Assembly (NCBI RefSeq): GCF_001678755.1
Contig: NZ_LZDS01000003.1
Coordinates: forward strand, 62,001-126,000
DNA: 64,000 nucleotides
Origin: Acinetobacter gandensis
Lineage (GTDB): Bacteria; Pseudomonadota; Gammaproteobacteria; Pseudomonadales; Moraxellaceae
Direction: 5' to 3'
Made by a program: the position numbers and the translations under genes. Below, piece by piece: positions 26,646-36,673 of the stretch (positions within the stretch are counted from its first letter, which is position 1; each line of letters begins with the position of its first letter). The notes beneath the pieces were generated by a model. That model was not told where the DNA came from. It searched no databases and worked only from the letters and a program-made list of their open reading frames with translations.

Positions 26646-28184
26646 TTATTCTTCACGAACACCAGTTAAATCTACAGAAGCTGCATCAATGTTTACATCG
26701 ATATAAGCTGGTTTTTCGTTCTTTGCAGAATCGTTACGTTTACGCTCTAGTGCAGCAAGATATTCTGCATCAATGCCACCTGCCACGTATTTACCATCAA
26801 ATACAGAACAGTCAAAGTCTTGTAGCTCTGGCACTTTCTTTGTACGTACTGCTGATTTAAGATCTTCTAAATCTTGGAAGATTAAACGGTCTGCACCAAT
26901 GATTTCACGAATTTCTTCAACACTACGCTCAGATGCAATCAATTCAGATTTAGCTGGCATATCAATACCATACACGTTTGGATATTTCACCATTGGTGCA
27001 GCTGAAGCGAAGAATACTTTTTTTGCACCAGCATCACGCGCCATCTGAATAATTTCATTACACGTTGTACCACGTACAATTGAGTCATCTACAAGTAGTA
27101 CATTTTTACCTTGGAACTCAAGCTCAACAGGGTTCAACTTTTGACGTACAGATTTTTTACGTAATTGTTGACCCGGCATAATAAAAGTACGACCGATATA
27201 ACGGTTCTTCATAAAGCCTTCACGGAACTTCACACCCAAGGTATTAGCAAGCTCAAGCGCAGAAGTACGTGAGGTATCAGGAATTGGAATCACCACATCA
27301 ATGTCGTGTTCTTCACCCCATTCGCGTTGAATTTTCTGAGCAAGTTTTTCGCCCATTTTCAAACGTGCTTTGTAAACTGAAATACCATCAATTGTTGCAT
27401 CCGGACGAGCAAAGTAAACATACTCAAAGATACATGGACGATATTCAGGTGCTGCTGCACATTGCTTCGTATGCATTTCGCCCGTCGAGCTAATATAGAT
27501 TGCTTCGCCCGGTGCAATATCACGCTCAACCTTAAAGCCAAGTGCTGTAATCGCAACAGACTCTGAAGCAATGATATATTCCATACCATTTTCAGTTTCA
27601 CGAGAACCGTAAATTAATGGACGAATACCATTTGGATCACGGAAACCGACTAAGCCTTGACCGGTAATCATGGCAACAACAGCATAACCACCTTTACAGC
27701 GCTCATGTACACGTGAAACGACATGAAAAATATCATCTGCAGATGGAGTCAATTTGGCACGTTTTTGCAATTCATGTGCAAACACGTTTAATAATACTTC
27801 CGAATCTGAATCTGTATTCATGTGACGCAAGTCAGTTTTGAACAAATCTTCATGAATTTCAGCAGCATTGGTTAAGTTACCGTTATGCGCAAGCGTGATG
27901 CCATAAGGTGAGTTTACATAGAATGGTTGGGCTTCAGCACTACTTGAAGAGCCCGCTGTTGGGTAACGCACATGGCCAATACCATAGTTACCTTGTAATG
28001 CACGCATGTGACGTGTGTGGAACACATCACGCACCATACCCGTATCTTTACGCAGGAATAAACGACCATCCTGACAAGTTACGATCCCGGCTGCATCCTG
28101 TCCACGATGTTGTAACATCGTTAACGCATCAAACAACATTTGGTTAACAGGTGATTTACCAGCTATACCAACTACTCCACACAT
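26646..28184 (-). CDS. purF: Amidophosphoribosyltransferase
   Basis: 512 aa (E. coli 505). It makes phosphoribosylamine from PRPP and glutamine, the first step of purine synthesis. Cys2 (MCGVVGIAG) is the glutaminase nucleophile after Met removal, [10 protein letters not shown] and [11 protein letters not shown] are typical, and the PRPP loop is [17 protein letters not shown] precedes the ATG. It lies 24 bases behind cvpA, the conserved cvpA-purF pair. Confidence 0.97.
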   Translation of the reverse strand: MCGVVGIAGKSPVNQMLFDALTMLQHRGQDAAGIVTCQDGRLFLRKDTGMVRDVFHTRHMRALQGNYGIGHVRYPTAGSSSSAEAQPFYVNSPYGITLAHNGNLTNAAEIHEDLFKTDLRHMNTDSDSEVLLNVFAHELQKRAKLTPSADDIFHVVSRVHERCKGGYAVVAMITGQGLVGFRDPNGIRPLIYGSRETENGMEYIIASESVAITALGFKVERDIAPGEAIYISSTGEMHTKQCAAAPEYRPCIFEYVYFARPDATIDGISVYKARLKMGEKLAQKIQREWGEEHDIDVVIPIPDTSRTSALELANTLGVKFREGFMKNRYIGRTFIMPGQQLRKKSVRQKLNPVELEFQGKNVLLVDDSIVRGTTCNEIIQMARDAGAKKVFFASAAPMVKYPNVYGIDMPAKSELIASERSVEEIREIIGADRLIFQDLEDLKSAVRTKKVPELQDFDCSVFDGKYVAGGIDAEYLAALERKRNDSAKNEKPAYIDVNIDAASVDLTGVREE

Positions 28185-28208
28185 AGCAACCTCGCAGACA
28201 AGCTAGGG

Positions 28209-28796
28209 TTAATAAAAAGGATTATTCGTTGACTCGCCTGATCCAGAACGTCCATGCTTGTTCTGCGACTCAGAAGAATAGTCAGAAGATTTCTCGGCAT
28301 CTTCAGACTTAATATGATGTAAGGCTTGATTTGCAGCATCTTTGGACATGGCAGTCGCCCAAGGTGCATACGGCAATAATGTCTGTACCATTTTCGACTG
28401 TTTCCAGTGCGGTGAGCTTTCCACCCAAGGCCCAATGCCTTGCATGGTGATGAGCACTACCAACAACCCTTTTAGGCTCCCAAACACACCACCAGCTAAG
28501 CGATTTAATGGCCCAAGCTTAAGTGTTTTCAGAATACTATTTAACAGCCAGGTCGCAACCCATGTCATGACCACAATCAACAGCACGATAAATGCAAACG
28601 CAGCAATTTTTTGAACCACTGGATCTGTACTGAGTGAAACCATCGAAGGTGCAAGGACGGTTGCATACTTTGCTGCAATAACAAGTGCAAGAATCCATCC
28701 AACGAAGTTCGCAAAGGCTTTAATAAATCCTTGTCGCAAACCGTTCAGCCCTCCAATGAGCAAAATAATCAGTATAAAGATATCAATGGTATTCAT
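28209..28796 (-). CDS. cvpA: Colicin V production family membrane protein
   Basis: 195 aa, four hydrophobic segments in the first 110 residues, with the CvpA pattern NTIDIFILIILLIGGLNG, GFIKAFANFVGW and LNRLAGGVFG. The C-terminal 60 residues are polar and Ser/Lys-rich. The role is unsettled (cell-envelope stress). Start ATG 28796 is chosen over 28820, because the family begins at the first helix and the longer form would run into pyrD. Confidence 0.9.
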   Translation of the reverse strand: MNTIDIFILIILLIGGLNGLRQGFIKAFANFVGWILALVIAAKYATVLAPSMVSLSTDPVVQKIAAFAFIVLLIVVMTWVATWLLNSILKTLKLGPLNRLAGGVFGSLKGLLVVLITMQGIGPWVESSPHWKQSKMVQTLLPYAPWATAMSKDAANQALHHIKSEDAEKSSDYSSESQNKHGRSGSGESTNNPFY

Positions 28797-28801
28797 GATC
28801 T

Positions 28802-29803
28802 TTAAAGTGCGTCTACGCAATCTTTTACAAGTGTTGGACCTGTATATATGAGGCCACTATACACTTGTACAAGGCTTGCACCTGCTTTTTGTTTCGCCAC
28901 TGCATCTGCACCCGACAAAATACCACCCACACCAATCAATGGAATGCGACCATTTAATACTTTTGCAAAGGCAGCGAGACATGCGGTACTTTTTTCAAAT
29001 ACAGGTGCTCCAGATAAACCACCCGCCTCATCACCAAATGGTAGGCCTTCAACGCCTTCACGTGACAATGTGGTATTGGTCACAATCAAACCATCTATTT
29101 TAAAGGTTAACAATTGCTGTGCAATAAATTGAATATCTTCAGGTTCAAGATCTGGAGCAACTTTAAGTACCAATGGCACATAATGTTGATTTTCATCAGC
29201 CAATTCAAGCTGACGCTTTTTCAAAGTTTCTAACAGTTCAGTCAAAGCATCGCCACTTTGTAAGCTACGAAGGTTCTTTGTATTAGGAGAAGAGATATTA
29301 ACAGTAATATAAGAAGCGTAATTGTAAACTTTTTCTAGACAAATCAGATAATCATCAACAGCTTTCTCCACTGGAGTCACTGCATTTTTACCAATATTGA
29401 TACCCAAAATACCTTTGAATTTCGCAGCTTTTACATTTTCAATCAGTTTATCCACGCCATCATTATTGAAACCCATACGGTTAATAATAGCTTTTGCTTT
29501 CGGTAAACGGAATAAACGCGGTTCAGGATTACCTGATTGAGGAAGAGGTGTGATCGTACCAATTTCAATAAAGCCAAAACCTTGGCTCGCCAATGCATCA
29601 ATATATGCACCGTTTTTATCAAGACCGGCTGCTAAACCCACTGGGTTTGGAAATTGAATTCCCATACATGTCACTGGTTTAGATGCGATGTTTTGGCGCA
29701 TCATTCCTATCTTGTGAGAGGATTTCAACAGTGACAATGTCAGCTCATGTGCACGCTCTGGTGCTAAACTAAACAACAAAGGGCGGGCTAGAGAATACAA
29801 CAT
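28802..29803 (-). CDS. pyrD: Dihydroorotate dehydrogenase (quinone), class 2
   Basis: 333 aa, FMN enzyme of pyrimidine synthesis that oxidises dihydroorotate and passes electrons to quinone at the inner membrane. The N-terminal membrane-contact helices ([20 protein letters not shown]) mark class 2. Also seen are [13 protein letters not shown], the [12 protein letters not shown] strand, [12 protein letters not shown], and the FMN-phosphate site GVGGILSG. It lies between gspM and cvpA. Confidence 0.97.
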   Translation of the reverse strand: MLYSLARPLLFSLAPERAHELTLSLLKSSHKIGMMRQNIASKPVTCMGIQFPNPVGLAAGLDKNGAYIDALASQGFGFIEIGTITPLPQSGNPEPRLFRLPKAKAIINRMGFNNDGVDKLIENVKAAKFKGILGINIGKNAVTPVEKAVDDYLICLEKVYNYASYITVNISSPNTKNLRSLQSGDALTELLETLKKRQLELADENQHYVPLVLKVAPDLEPEDIQFIAQQLLTFKIDGLIVTNTTLSREGVEGLPFGDEAGGLSGAPVFEKSTACLAAFAKVLNGRIPLIGVGGILSGADAVAKQKAGASLVQVYSGLIYTGPTLVKDCVDAL

Positions 29804-29893
29804 ATCTATAAAAGTCTACTGCTTTTTAAGTCGGCATATTATAGGCATAGCATCACAAAAACACCATGCTTAGCAGATCTTTATTTTTACCGA

Positions 29894-30364
29894 TTATTGT
29901 ACAGTCGCTGTTAATTTAATCTGTCCAGCTTCAGAACTAAATTCCATCTTTTCAACACTTAAGCCCATTTGAACCAATTGTGTAAGAAAATTTGCCAATA
30001 CTGCATAATTTTCATGCATCACCGCAATTTGAATCTGATCACCCATTTGTTGTGATGCAACAGACAAACCTTGCTGCTGAGAAACGCGCTGTACTTTTTC
30101 CGATGCGCTTAGTTGACCATCCCCTGCTGGCTTCATGGTCACTGCATTACTTTGCATCCATACCACAGTGTCTTTTAAATCATTGACTCTTTTTTGCTGA
30201 AAGTTGGCGGCTTTATTCATATAAAATAAAGCAGCACCAATGGCAGCCACCAAAACAAATATTGTGGTAAAGATGACCATCACACGCTCACGCATGCTTA
30301 AACGATCTAAATAATCCGTCATGCGTTCAATTTGCAGGTCTATGCGCTGCTGAAACTGTTCCAT
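29894..30364 (-). CDS. gspM: Type II secretion system protein M
   Basis: 156 aa. A short cytoplasmic N terminus, one membrane helix (about residues 28-50, MVIFTTIFVLVAAIGAALFY), then a small periplasmic ferredoxin-like domain. GspM pairs with GspL in the inner-membrane platform. It lies 8 bases after gspL. Position next to gspL is what makes the call firm, as the sequence is variable in this family. Confidence 0.88.
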   Translation of the reverse strand: MEQFQQRIDLQIERMTDYLDRLSMRERVMVIFTTIFVLVAAIGAALFYMNKAANFQQKRVNDLKDTVVWMQSNAVTMKPAGDGQLSASEKVQRVSQQQGLSVASQQMGDQIQIAVMHENYAVLANFLTQLVQMGLSVEKMEFSSEAGQIKLTATVQ

Positions 30365-30372
30365 TTTTGTCC

Positions 30373-31512
30373 TTATTGTACTTTCACCAATCCGATTACA
30401 CCGTTAGTACTCGGCTGAATATTGCCTAATTCGACTTTAAAACCTTGCTGTTTAAGTTGATTACTTAAATTTTGCAGGACTTCCGATGAATTGGCTTTCA
30501 ATTCCATATTCATTATTGAAGCCTCATAACTCACACGACTGGCCACAACCTGATTTTGCATTAAAACGGGGCCAACTCGGCTCAATACCGCTAAAGCCTG
30601 AGCATTACCCGTTTGGCTTTGACGTAATTGGGCTTCAAATTGGCTTTTTAAAGTTTGTTCAGTTACAGGATATGATTGACCAAACCAATATTTAAATTGG
30701 TCCAAAGCTTGATTTGCCGTAACATTAGCTACTTTTTTATACTGATACCAACGTAAAGCATCATAGCTAAATTGTGTAATTATCGCAGCAACCAATACAG
30801 CTGCACATGCTTTCCAATAACCAGACACACCACTATTGGACTTAGCTTTGGGCAATACATTCCAAGGATGTTGTTTCGGCTTTTTTAAAACCGGCAATTC
30901 ATAATGAAAAGATTCGAGTTGATCATGTGTGATACTTGCTTCTAAACAATGAGTTTGATCTGCCGTCAAATTAGAAATTTTATATTTCGGTTGTATACTT
31001 TGATAATCGAGATACAACGCCAAATCATCAATCGACTGCCCCACATACTCCGATTCACGAACCAGCAAATGGCCACCCACATTAGCCAAAGTATGCTGTC
31101 CAAGTTCTGGTACTGGCAACACCAAAAAATCTGGTAATAAAGAAACAACCTTAACAGGTATCAGCGTCAAAGCATGTTGCATGGTTTCAACAGCAGAATT
31201 TGCAATACCCATTACCGTTAACTGATCTGGGTTTTGAAAGTGATGCAAAATTTTCATCGCGTCCAAAGGCAGGATGACAAATTCTTCTAAAAGATACTTA
31301 ACCCCTTCTGGCCCCAGCTTTTTATATTGTGCTTTTGGAAAATTTTGCTGAATCAGTTGCACATCACGACTTGGAAAGAATACAACAGCTTCCTTTCCAG
31401 CGTGTGGCTGAATTTCTCGAATAAGTTGTTCAAGGGTGGATGACTGTTTCCAAAAATCACCCTCAGACCATTGCCAAACCCCATTGGCTTCTGGCATCCA
31501 TAAATACAACAT
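30373..31512 (-). CDS. gspL: Type II secretion system protein L
   Basis: 379 aa. The N-terminal two thirds look like the actin-like cytoplasmic domain that binds the GspE ATPase (YLWMPEANGVWQW start, KYLLEEFVILPLDAM). A membrane helix near 236-254 follows, then a periplasmic domain. No other gsp gene except gspM is in the window. It is 29 bases after sixA. Confidence 0.9.
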   Translation of the reverse strand: MLYLWMPEANGVWQWSEGDFWKQSSTLEQLIREIQPHAGKEAVVFFPSRDVQLIQQNFPKAQYKKLGPEGVKYLLEEFVILPLDAMKILHHFQNPDQLTVMGIANSAVETMQHALTLIPVKVVSLLPDFLVLPVPELGQHTLANVGGHLLVRESEYVGQSIDDLALYLDYQSIQPKYKISNLTADQTHCLEASITHDQLESFHYELPVLKKPKQHPWNVLPKAKSNSGVSGYWKACAAVLVAAIITQFSYDALRWYQYKKVANVTANQALDQFKYWFGQSYPVTEQTLKSQFEAQLRQSQTGNAQALAVLSRVGPVLMQNQVVASRVSYEASIMNMELKANSSEVLQNLSNQLKQQGFKVELGNIQPSTNGVIGLVKVQ

Positions 31513-31541
31513 TGATTATTTTCTGCCGTTTTAATTGGTTT

Positions 31542-31997
31542 TTATATAGATGGTATAAACGATTTAATTTGTGTTGATAAACCTGGCGCAATAACTGCCT
31601 GATCATAAATTCGGGCTTCAGCAAGGGAATACGGATTAAAGAATTCCGATACCAATAATGATGCAATATGCGCAACAACGTTCATGTGACACACCACAAC
31701 AATAGACTCATACGGTAAATGAGACAACCACTCCACCGCAATTTTTGCATCATCTTCTGGTTTAATGGCATTACACACCACCACAGGAACGTTTGGGAAA
31801 TACTTTTGCAAGTACGAAAGCGTTTGCTGTGCTCTAAGTAAAGGACTCACCACAAAAACCTCCGGATGAATCAAATCTTTCAAGTACTGTGCTGTTTGCT
31901 CTGCTTGTGCAATACCACGTTCTGTTAATGGGCGTTTGATATCATTTCCCATGATAGGTGGCGCAGCTTCGCCATGTCTTACTAAAGTGAGTTGCAT
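31542..31997 (-). CDS. sixA: Phosphohistidine phosphatase SixA
   Basis: 151 aa, histidine-phosphatase fold with LVRHGEAA at residues 4-11 (His8 is the phospho-acceptor) and a later VVCHMNVV His. SixA removes phosphate from histidine in phosphotransfer proteins such as PTS or HPt domains. It lies between gpsA and gspL on the same strand. Confidence 0.9.
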   Translation of the reverse strand: MQLTLVRHGEAAPPIMGNDIKRPLTERGIAQAEQTAQYLKDLIHPEVFVVSPLLRAQQTLSYLQKYFPNVPVVVCNAIKPEDDAKIAVEWLSHLPYESIVVVCHMNVVAHIASLLVSEFFNPYSLAEARIYDQAVIAPGLSTQIKSFIPSI

Positions 31998-32075
31998 AAA
32001 ATGTCCCTATTCTATCCAGCATATTATATATAGCATGTATGACAAAGCTATGATTATTCACAAAACTTCGAGCGT

Positions 32076-33149
32076 TTAAACCTGCTGATGCGGCAGTACA
32101 AATTCCACATCACTACGATGCCCATTTTTCATAAGTGAAAGTGCGATATTTATTGCAGGTGCACCTTCAAAAATAACTTCATATAAAGCACTCGTAATTG
32201 GCATATATACATCAAGCTCTTCAGAACGTGCTCGCACTTGAACAATCGTATTAATACCTTCCGCTGTTTGTCCTAACTCAGTGGTTGCCTGCTCTAATGA
32301 TTTACCACTTCCTAACGCAAAACCAACTTGATAGTTTCGACTCAATGGGCTACTACAGGTTGCAAATAAATCACCAACCCCCGACAAACCGAGGAAGGTT
32401 AATGGATTAGCTCCTAACTTAACGGCAAAGCGACTCATTTCAGCTAAAGCACGGGTTAGAATCATACTTTTAGTGTTCTCACCGACACCATATGCCGCAG
32501 CCAAACCCATCGCGACCGCATAAATATTCTTTAAAGCACCACCAAGTTCTACACCATGCACATCATCACTGGCAAAAACACGGAATAATGCACTGTGTAA
32601 AGCTTGCTGAACTGCATAACGCACTAGCTCTGATTGGCTGGCAATTACAGTCCCTGCAGGTTGTCCAGCCACGATTTCTTTCGCTAGGTTTGGCCCTGAC
32701 AGCACACCGTAGGGAACTTCTGGTAATTCTTCACGAATAATATCGCTCATAAAACTAAAAGTATTGGCTTCAATACCTTTGGTTAACGACACCACAGCTT
32801 GCGAGGTTATAAAGGGTTTAATTTGTTGCAACACACTACGAAAAGAATGGCTCGGAATAGCCACTAAAATAATATCGCGATTACATACAGCCTGCTCTAA
32901 ATCAGAAACAGCCACCAAACCTGCTTCAAGTTGAAAATCAGGTAAATAACGCTTATTAATATGAGTTGCATTAATATCAGCTGCAACTGCTTCATCACGA
33001 ATCCAAATCATGGTATCGCAACCATTACGTACAGCAGTATTTGCCATTGCCGTACCAAAGCTCCCTCCACCCAAAACCGTCACACGTAGTGCTGTTTTTT
33101 GATCAACTGATACAGGGCTCACTAGGCTTGCGAAATCAAGTTCTGACAT
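32076..33149 (-). CDS. gpsA: Glycerol-3-phosphate dehydrogenase [NAD(P)+]
   Basis: 357 aa, making sn-glycerol-3-phosphate from dihydroxyacetone phosphate for phospholipid synthesis. Rossmann motif VLGGGSFGTAMAN near residue 25, then SLTKGIE, the SGPNLAKEI strand, GGALKNIYAVAMG with the catalytic Lys, and GLSGVGDLFATC. An N-terminal extension of about 20 residues precedes the nucleotide-binding fold. It is 35 bases after the nitroreductase gene. Confidence 0.96.
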   Translation of the reverse strand: MSELDFASLVSPVSVDQKTALRVTVLGGGSFGTAMANTAVRNGCDTMIWIRDEAVAADINATHINKRYLPDFQLEAGLVAVSDLEQAVCNRDIILVAIPSHSFRSVLQQIKPFITSQAVVSLTKGIEANTFSFMSDIIREELPEVPYGVLSGPNLAKEIVAGQPAGTVIASQSELVRYAVQQALHSALFRVFASDDVHGVELGGALKNIYAVAMGLAAAYGVGENTKSMILTRALAEMSRFAVKLGANPLTFLGLSGVGDLFATCSSPLSRNYQVGFALGSGKSLEQATTELGQTAEGINTIVQVRARSEELDVYMPITSALYEVIFEGAPAINIALSLMKNGHRSDVEFVLPHQQV

Positions 33150-33184
33150 TTTAGTTTTATCCTAATTACGTATTTCTATCTATT

Positions 33185-33766
33185 TCATTTATGCCAATGG
33201 CTGACAAAATCCGCTGAATTTATTTCTGCACGTGCAGGAATTGCTTTCACTGCTGTACCTATATAAATAATGCCTGAAATTAAATCATTTTCAGTAAGAC
33301 CTAAGGCTTGCTTAAAAAGTTTAGATTCAACGACAGCACCACTACGCCACATTGTTGAAAAACCTTGTACTTGTAGCGAAAGAAGGAAGTTTTGTACAGC
33401 TGCACCAGAACTTAAAATTTGTTCAAAATGCGGTACTTTGGGATGATCTTGTAATTTTGTAAGTGCTAAAACAAGTAAAGGTGCACGAAATGGATGGTGT
33501 TTTACACGTTCTAATTGTGCTTCTTCTGTTTGCCCAGTATCCGCTAAAGCCTGTGATAAAAGCTCACCAAATGATTCACGTTCAGTTTCAGGAATAACAA
33601 CAAAACGTGTTGGCTTTAAACGGTGATGGTCAGGCGCAGTAAGCGCCGCTTGAAATGCTTGTTCCAATTGTTCAGCATTCGGCGCAGGCTCAATTAAATG
33701 ACCAATTGACTGACGCTGATGAATATTTTGATGAACTGAATCAACTGCTGATTTTAGAATTGACAT
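33185..33766 (-). CDS. Nitroreductase family protein (YdjA-like)
   Basis: 193 aa, FMN-dependent. NIHQRQSIGHLIEPAP at the start, ALTAPDHHRLKPTRFVVI, and GAAVQNFLLSLQVQGFSTMW near 125-145 match the minimal nitroreductases of the YdjA type. The physiological substrate is unknown. It heads the leftward run that continues with gpsA. Confidence 0.87.
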   Translation of the reverse strand: MSILKSAVDSVHQNIHQRQSIGHLIEPAPNAEQLEQAFQAALTAPDHHRLKPTRFVVIPETERESFGELLSQALADTGQTEEAQLERVKHHPFRAPLLVLALTKLQDHPKVPHFEQILSSGAAVQNFLLSLQVQGFSTMWRSGAVVESKLFKQALGLTENDLISGIIYIGTAVKAIPARAEINSADFVSHWHK

Positions 33767-33979
33767 CTATCTACTGTACTTAAAAACTTTTGCTCAAGAT
33801 TAGCATATTCTCAAGCACTTACTCTAGAATGTTTCTACTGTTGACTCACAGATCTCTTTGCTAGAAGCCTCATTCACAGATTCACTATAAAAAAACTGCA
33901 TAATCTGTACAGCACATCCCTGTTGTATAAGCATTTTTATGATCAAATGATTTAAATTATTTCTGTTACGGGGTATACC

Positions 33980-34369
33980 ATGAAAGTAATGAAAAAAACT
34001 TATGCTGTAGTTACTGCACTTTCAGCTGCAATATTAATGACAGCATGTACAAGCACACCAACTAAAACACTTGCCGTACAAAAACCAAATAATCAATACG
34101 AAGTAACAGCCGTAGGAAAAACCAGTATTGCTGCTAAAAATAACGCAATTGCTGCGGCTAATAGTACTTGTGGTAAAAATGCTTCACCTATCGTTGTTGA
34201 CGAAAAACAAGAATACAACGGCGTATTAAAAGGTGTCGTCGATGAAAAAACTGGACAAATGATTCAAGCGGCTGCTGGCGTACTTGGTACCATTACTGGT
34301 AACAGCGGTAGCATCAGTAAAGATGACGACTATCAAACTGTTTTAACTTTTACTTGTCAGGCGAAGTAA
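33980..34369 (+). CDS. Lipoprotein, 129 aa, unknown function
   Basis: A signal peptide with lipobox LMTAC (Cys23) makes it a lipoprotein. Ser at +2 suggests sorting to the outer membrane. The mature part has an alternating Ala-rich helix (GKTSIAAKNNAIAAANSTC) and two cysteines that could pair (CGKNA and the final CQAK). I do not recognise a family. It stands alone, with a terminator after it. Confidence 0.78.
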   Translation: MKVMKKTYAVVTALSAAILMTACTSTPTKTLAVQKPNNQYEVTAVGKTSIAAKNNAIAAANSTCGKNASPIVVDEKQEYNGVLKGVVDEKTGQMIQAAAGVLGTITGNSGSISKDDDYQTVLTFTCQAK

Positions 34370-34406
34370 TACTAAACTATGGTGACGGTAAATATGACTC
34401 ATCCAT

Positions 34407-34437
34407 AAAAAAGCCACTCAATTGAGTGGCTTTTTTT
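34407..34437. terminator. Bidirectional terminator
   Basis: AAGCCACTCA/TGAGTGGCTT stem around a short AT loop, A and T runs on both sides, between converging genes. Confidence 0.9.
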
Positions 34438-34457
34438 AACTGGCATTCTGCTTTTAA

Positions 34458-35609
34458 TTAGCAATAACCTTCCAAGCGGGTTAAAGGTAATTTTTGACCA
34501 ATGGCTTTTTCAATTTCTGGCAAAGAGAACGCATCATCTTCTGACAAAAAGCTAATACTCACACCGCGAGTACCTGCACGACCGGTACGACCAATACGAT
34601 GTACATAATCATCTGACTGTTCAGGTAATGTGAAGTTCACCACGTGTGAAACGCCATCCACATGAATACCACGCCCAGCAACGTCAGTCGCAATCATAAT
34701 ATTATGTTGACCATTTTTAAATTGATCCAACATTTTTAGGCGTTTGTCTTGCGCGATTTCACCAGACAACATCACCACTTTATAACCATCTCTTTTAAGA
34801 TGATCATACAACTTACGTACTTGATCACGTCGATTGGCAAAGATCATTACTTTTTCAATCGGCTCTACACGTAAAATTTCTTCTAACAATTTATATTTGT
34901 CAGATTTTGCCACCATGTAGACACGTTGTTCTACGTCGGCATTGGTTTTTTTCTCAGGTTCAATTTCAACAGTCACTGGTTCAAACAACCATTGCTGTGC
35001 CAAATTTAAAACGTCATAACTAAATGTTGCAGAGAACATCAAAGTTTGTCGTTGTTCTTTACGTGGTGAAAAGCGCACGATACGTTTTACAGATGGGATA
35101 AAGCCCATATCTAATAAACGGTCAGCTTCATCAATCACTAAAAATTCTATTTGATCTAGCCAAACTTCTTTTTGTTCAACAAAATCAATCAAGCGACCCG
35201 GTGTCGCCACCATAATGTCGACAAAATTACGATTTAAAAGATTTTTTTGCTTATCAAAATCTACCCCACCGAGCAAAGTCATGACATTCAAATCAGTGTA
35301 TTTCACTAATTCTTTTGCATCACTTTCAATTTGCAAAGCAAGTTCGCGCGTTGGTGCAAGAATCAATGCACGCGGTTCACCACGATAACGCTGTTCTTTA
35401 ATTGGATTATTCAACAAGTCATTGATCACACTGACCAAGAAAGCCGCAGTCTTCCCAGTACCAGTTTGAGCACGACCAATAGCGTCATGTCCAGCCAATG
35501 TAAATTTTAAAACCTTTTGCTGAATAGGCGTCATATCCTTAAAACCTAAAGCATCAATGGCTTTTTTAAGGTTCGGATGTAAATTTAAGGTTTCAAAACC
35601 TGATGACAT
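34458..35609 (-). CDS. rhlB: DEAD-box ATP-dependent RNA helicase RhlB-type
   Basis: 383 aa, a minimal DEAD-box helicase. Q motif (FKDMTPIQ), Walker A AQTGTGKT (47-54), PTRELA, DEAD in [17 protein letters not shown] in MFSATFS, and [10 protein letters not shown]. RhlB unwinds RNA for the RNase E degradosome in E. coli; the C-terminal tail here is short. Start ATG 35609 gives the family-like N terminus; an in-frame GTG at 35636 would add 9 residues. Confidence 0.87.
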   Translation of the reverse strand: MSSGFETLNLHPNLKKAIDALGFKDMTPIQQKVLKFTLAGHDAIGRAQTGTGKTAAFLVSVINDLLNNPIKEQRYRGEPRALILAPTRELALQIESDAKELVKYTDLNVMTLLGGVDFDKQKNLLNRNFVDIMVATPGRLIDFVEQKEVWLDQIEFLVIDEADRLLDMGFIPSVKRIVRFSPRKEQRQTLMFSATFSYDVLNLAQQWLFEPVTVEIEPEKKTNADVEQRVYMVAKSDKYKLLEEILRVEPIEKVMIFANRRDQVRKLYDHLKRDGYKVVMLSGEIAQDKRLKMLDQFKNGQHNIMIATDVAGRGIHVDGVSHVVNFTLPEQSDDYVHRIGRTGRAGTRGVSISFLSEDDAFSLPEIEKAIGQKLPLTRLEGYC

Positions 35610-35658
35610 ATAGATGTGCCCTAATTGAATAATCACAAAATTGCTGAAGCATTATAAA

Positions 35659-35693
35659 CAAAAAACGCCCCAATTTACATTGGAGCGTTTTTG
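35659..35693 (-). terminator. Terminator of the cold-shock gene
   Basis: Read leftward: AACGCTCCAA/TTGGGGCGTT (one wobble) with a T5 tail, 16 bases past the stop. Confidence 0.8.
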
Positions 35694-35708
35694 AGTACAT
35701 TCAGACGA

Positions 35709-35921
35709 TTAGTCTAAAGGTTGTACTTCTTCAGCTTGGAAGCCTTTTTGACCTTTAACAACGCTGAATTCTACGCGTTGGCCGTCACGAAGTGAACGGT
35801 GGCCTTCGCCCATAATTGCGCGGAAATGAACGAATACGTCGTCGCCGCCGTTACGTTGAATAAAGCCAAAGCCTTTAGTGTCGTTGAACCATTTAACAAC
35901 GCCTTGTTCACGAGCTGTCAT
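35709..35921 (-). CDS. Cold-shock domain protein (CspA family)
   Basis: 70 aa, single OB-fold. It has the RNA-binding motifs KGFGFIQ (residues 16-22) and VFVHF (29-33). Such proteins melt RNA structure at low temperature or act as general RNA chaperones. AAGGAT stands before the ATG. A 5' region of some 300 bases with no gene lies upstream, as is usual for regulated csp genes. Which paralogue it is cannot be told. Confidence 0.92.
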   Translation of the reverse strand: MTAREQGVVKWFNDTKGFGFIQRNGGDDVFVHFRAIMGEGHRSLRDGQRVEFSVVKGQKGFQAEEVQPLD

Positions 35922-36296
35922 AAGTTAATCCTTATCGTATTTAAAAAAGAAGGACCACCCGGTGTTGCAAACAGCAGACCAAACAAGGTTAAAAAATATT
36001 TTTATTTCTAAGCTTGTAATCATTCTGTAAAACTATCAACAAAATCCCGGTTACATCCAAATATATCAAGAAAAACGCGGCTTCACAGCCCTCATAAATC
36101 TTAATAACGCAACGAGCTTAACATGGGTTAAACGCAAATAATAGGTTTTTTTGCGCTAAATTCCTTATCAATAAGCTTATTTTTTCACATACTTTTCAAC
36201 AATGAATGGCTAAGACTTTTCGCCTTTTTATAGTTGGGATTTGGCACTGTATTTGCTAATATTTCATTTCATATGTAAATGCGATGAAGTTCAGCT
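35922..36296. other. Intergenic region, probable csp 5' leader and divergent control region
   Basis: 375 bases without a gene between csp (leftward) and tusA-like (rightward). It contains dispersed A/T tracts and a possible pairing between GCGCAAAAAAACC and its surroundings near 36137-36160. Long leaders that refold with temperature are known for cspA in E. coli. I find no convincing consensus cold box or -35/-10 pair by eye. Confidence 0.4.
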
Positions 36297-36530
36297 GTGA
36301 ATGATGGTAAAAAGACAGTGCTCACTGTTGATGCAATGGGTAAACCCTGCCCAATGCCTTTATTGATGTTAAAAAAAGCATTAAAGAATAGTTCTGGACA
36401 TTCTTTGCTTTTGAAGTCATCTGACCCACATAGTCAACAAGATGTATCACGATACTGTCAAATTCATCAGTTAGACTTTCAATTGAGTAAAATTTCAGAG
36501 TCTGAATTTCATTACTTAATTGAATCTTAA
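36297..36530 (+). CDS. TusA/SirA-like sulfur-carrier protein
   Basis: 77 aa. GKPCPMPLLMLKKAL (residues 15-29) holds the CPxP motif whose Cys carries persulfide sulfur in TusA-type proteins (tRNA thiolation, molybdenum cofactor and other sulfur relays). It is the sole cysteine in that motif; another Cys lies in SRYCQIHQ. The start is GTG 36297 with a weak ribosome site. Whether it is TusA itself or a paralogue cannot be decided. Confidence 0.85.
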   Translation: MNDGKKTVLTVDAMGKPCPMPLLMLKKALKNSSGHSLLLKSSDPHSQQDVSRYCQIHQLDFQLSKISESEFHYLIES

Positions 36531-36673
36531 AAAGTTTCGTATAAACTTAATTGCTTCACATTTGCATAAAACTTTACATTTCTATACCCAATTTTCCATT
36601 ATTTAGCGAAATATTGGATTAAGATAAATCTTAATTATTGGGCATAGCCTTTATTATTTCTCAAGGAGAAGAT

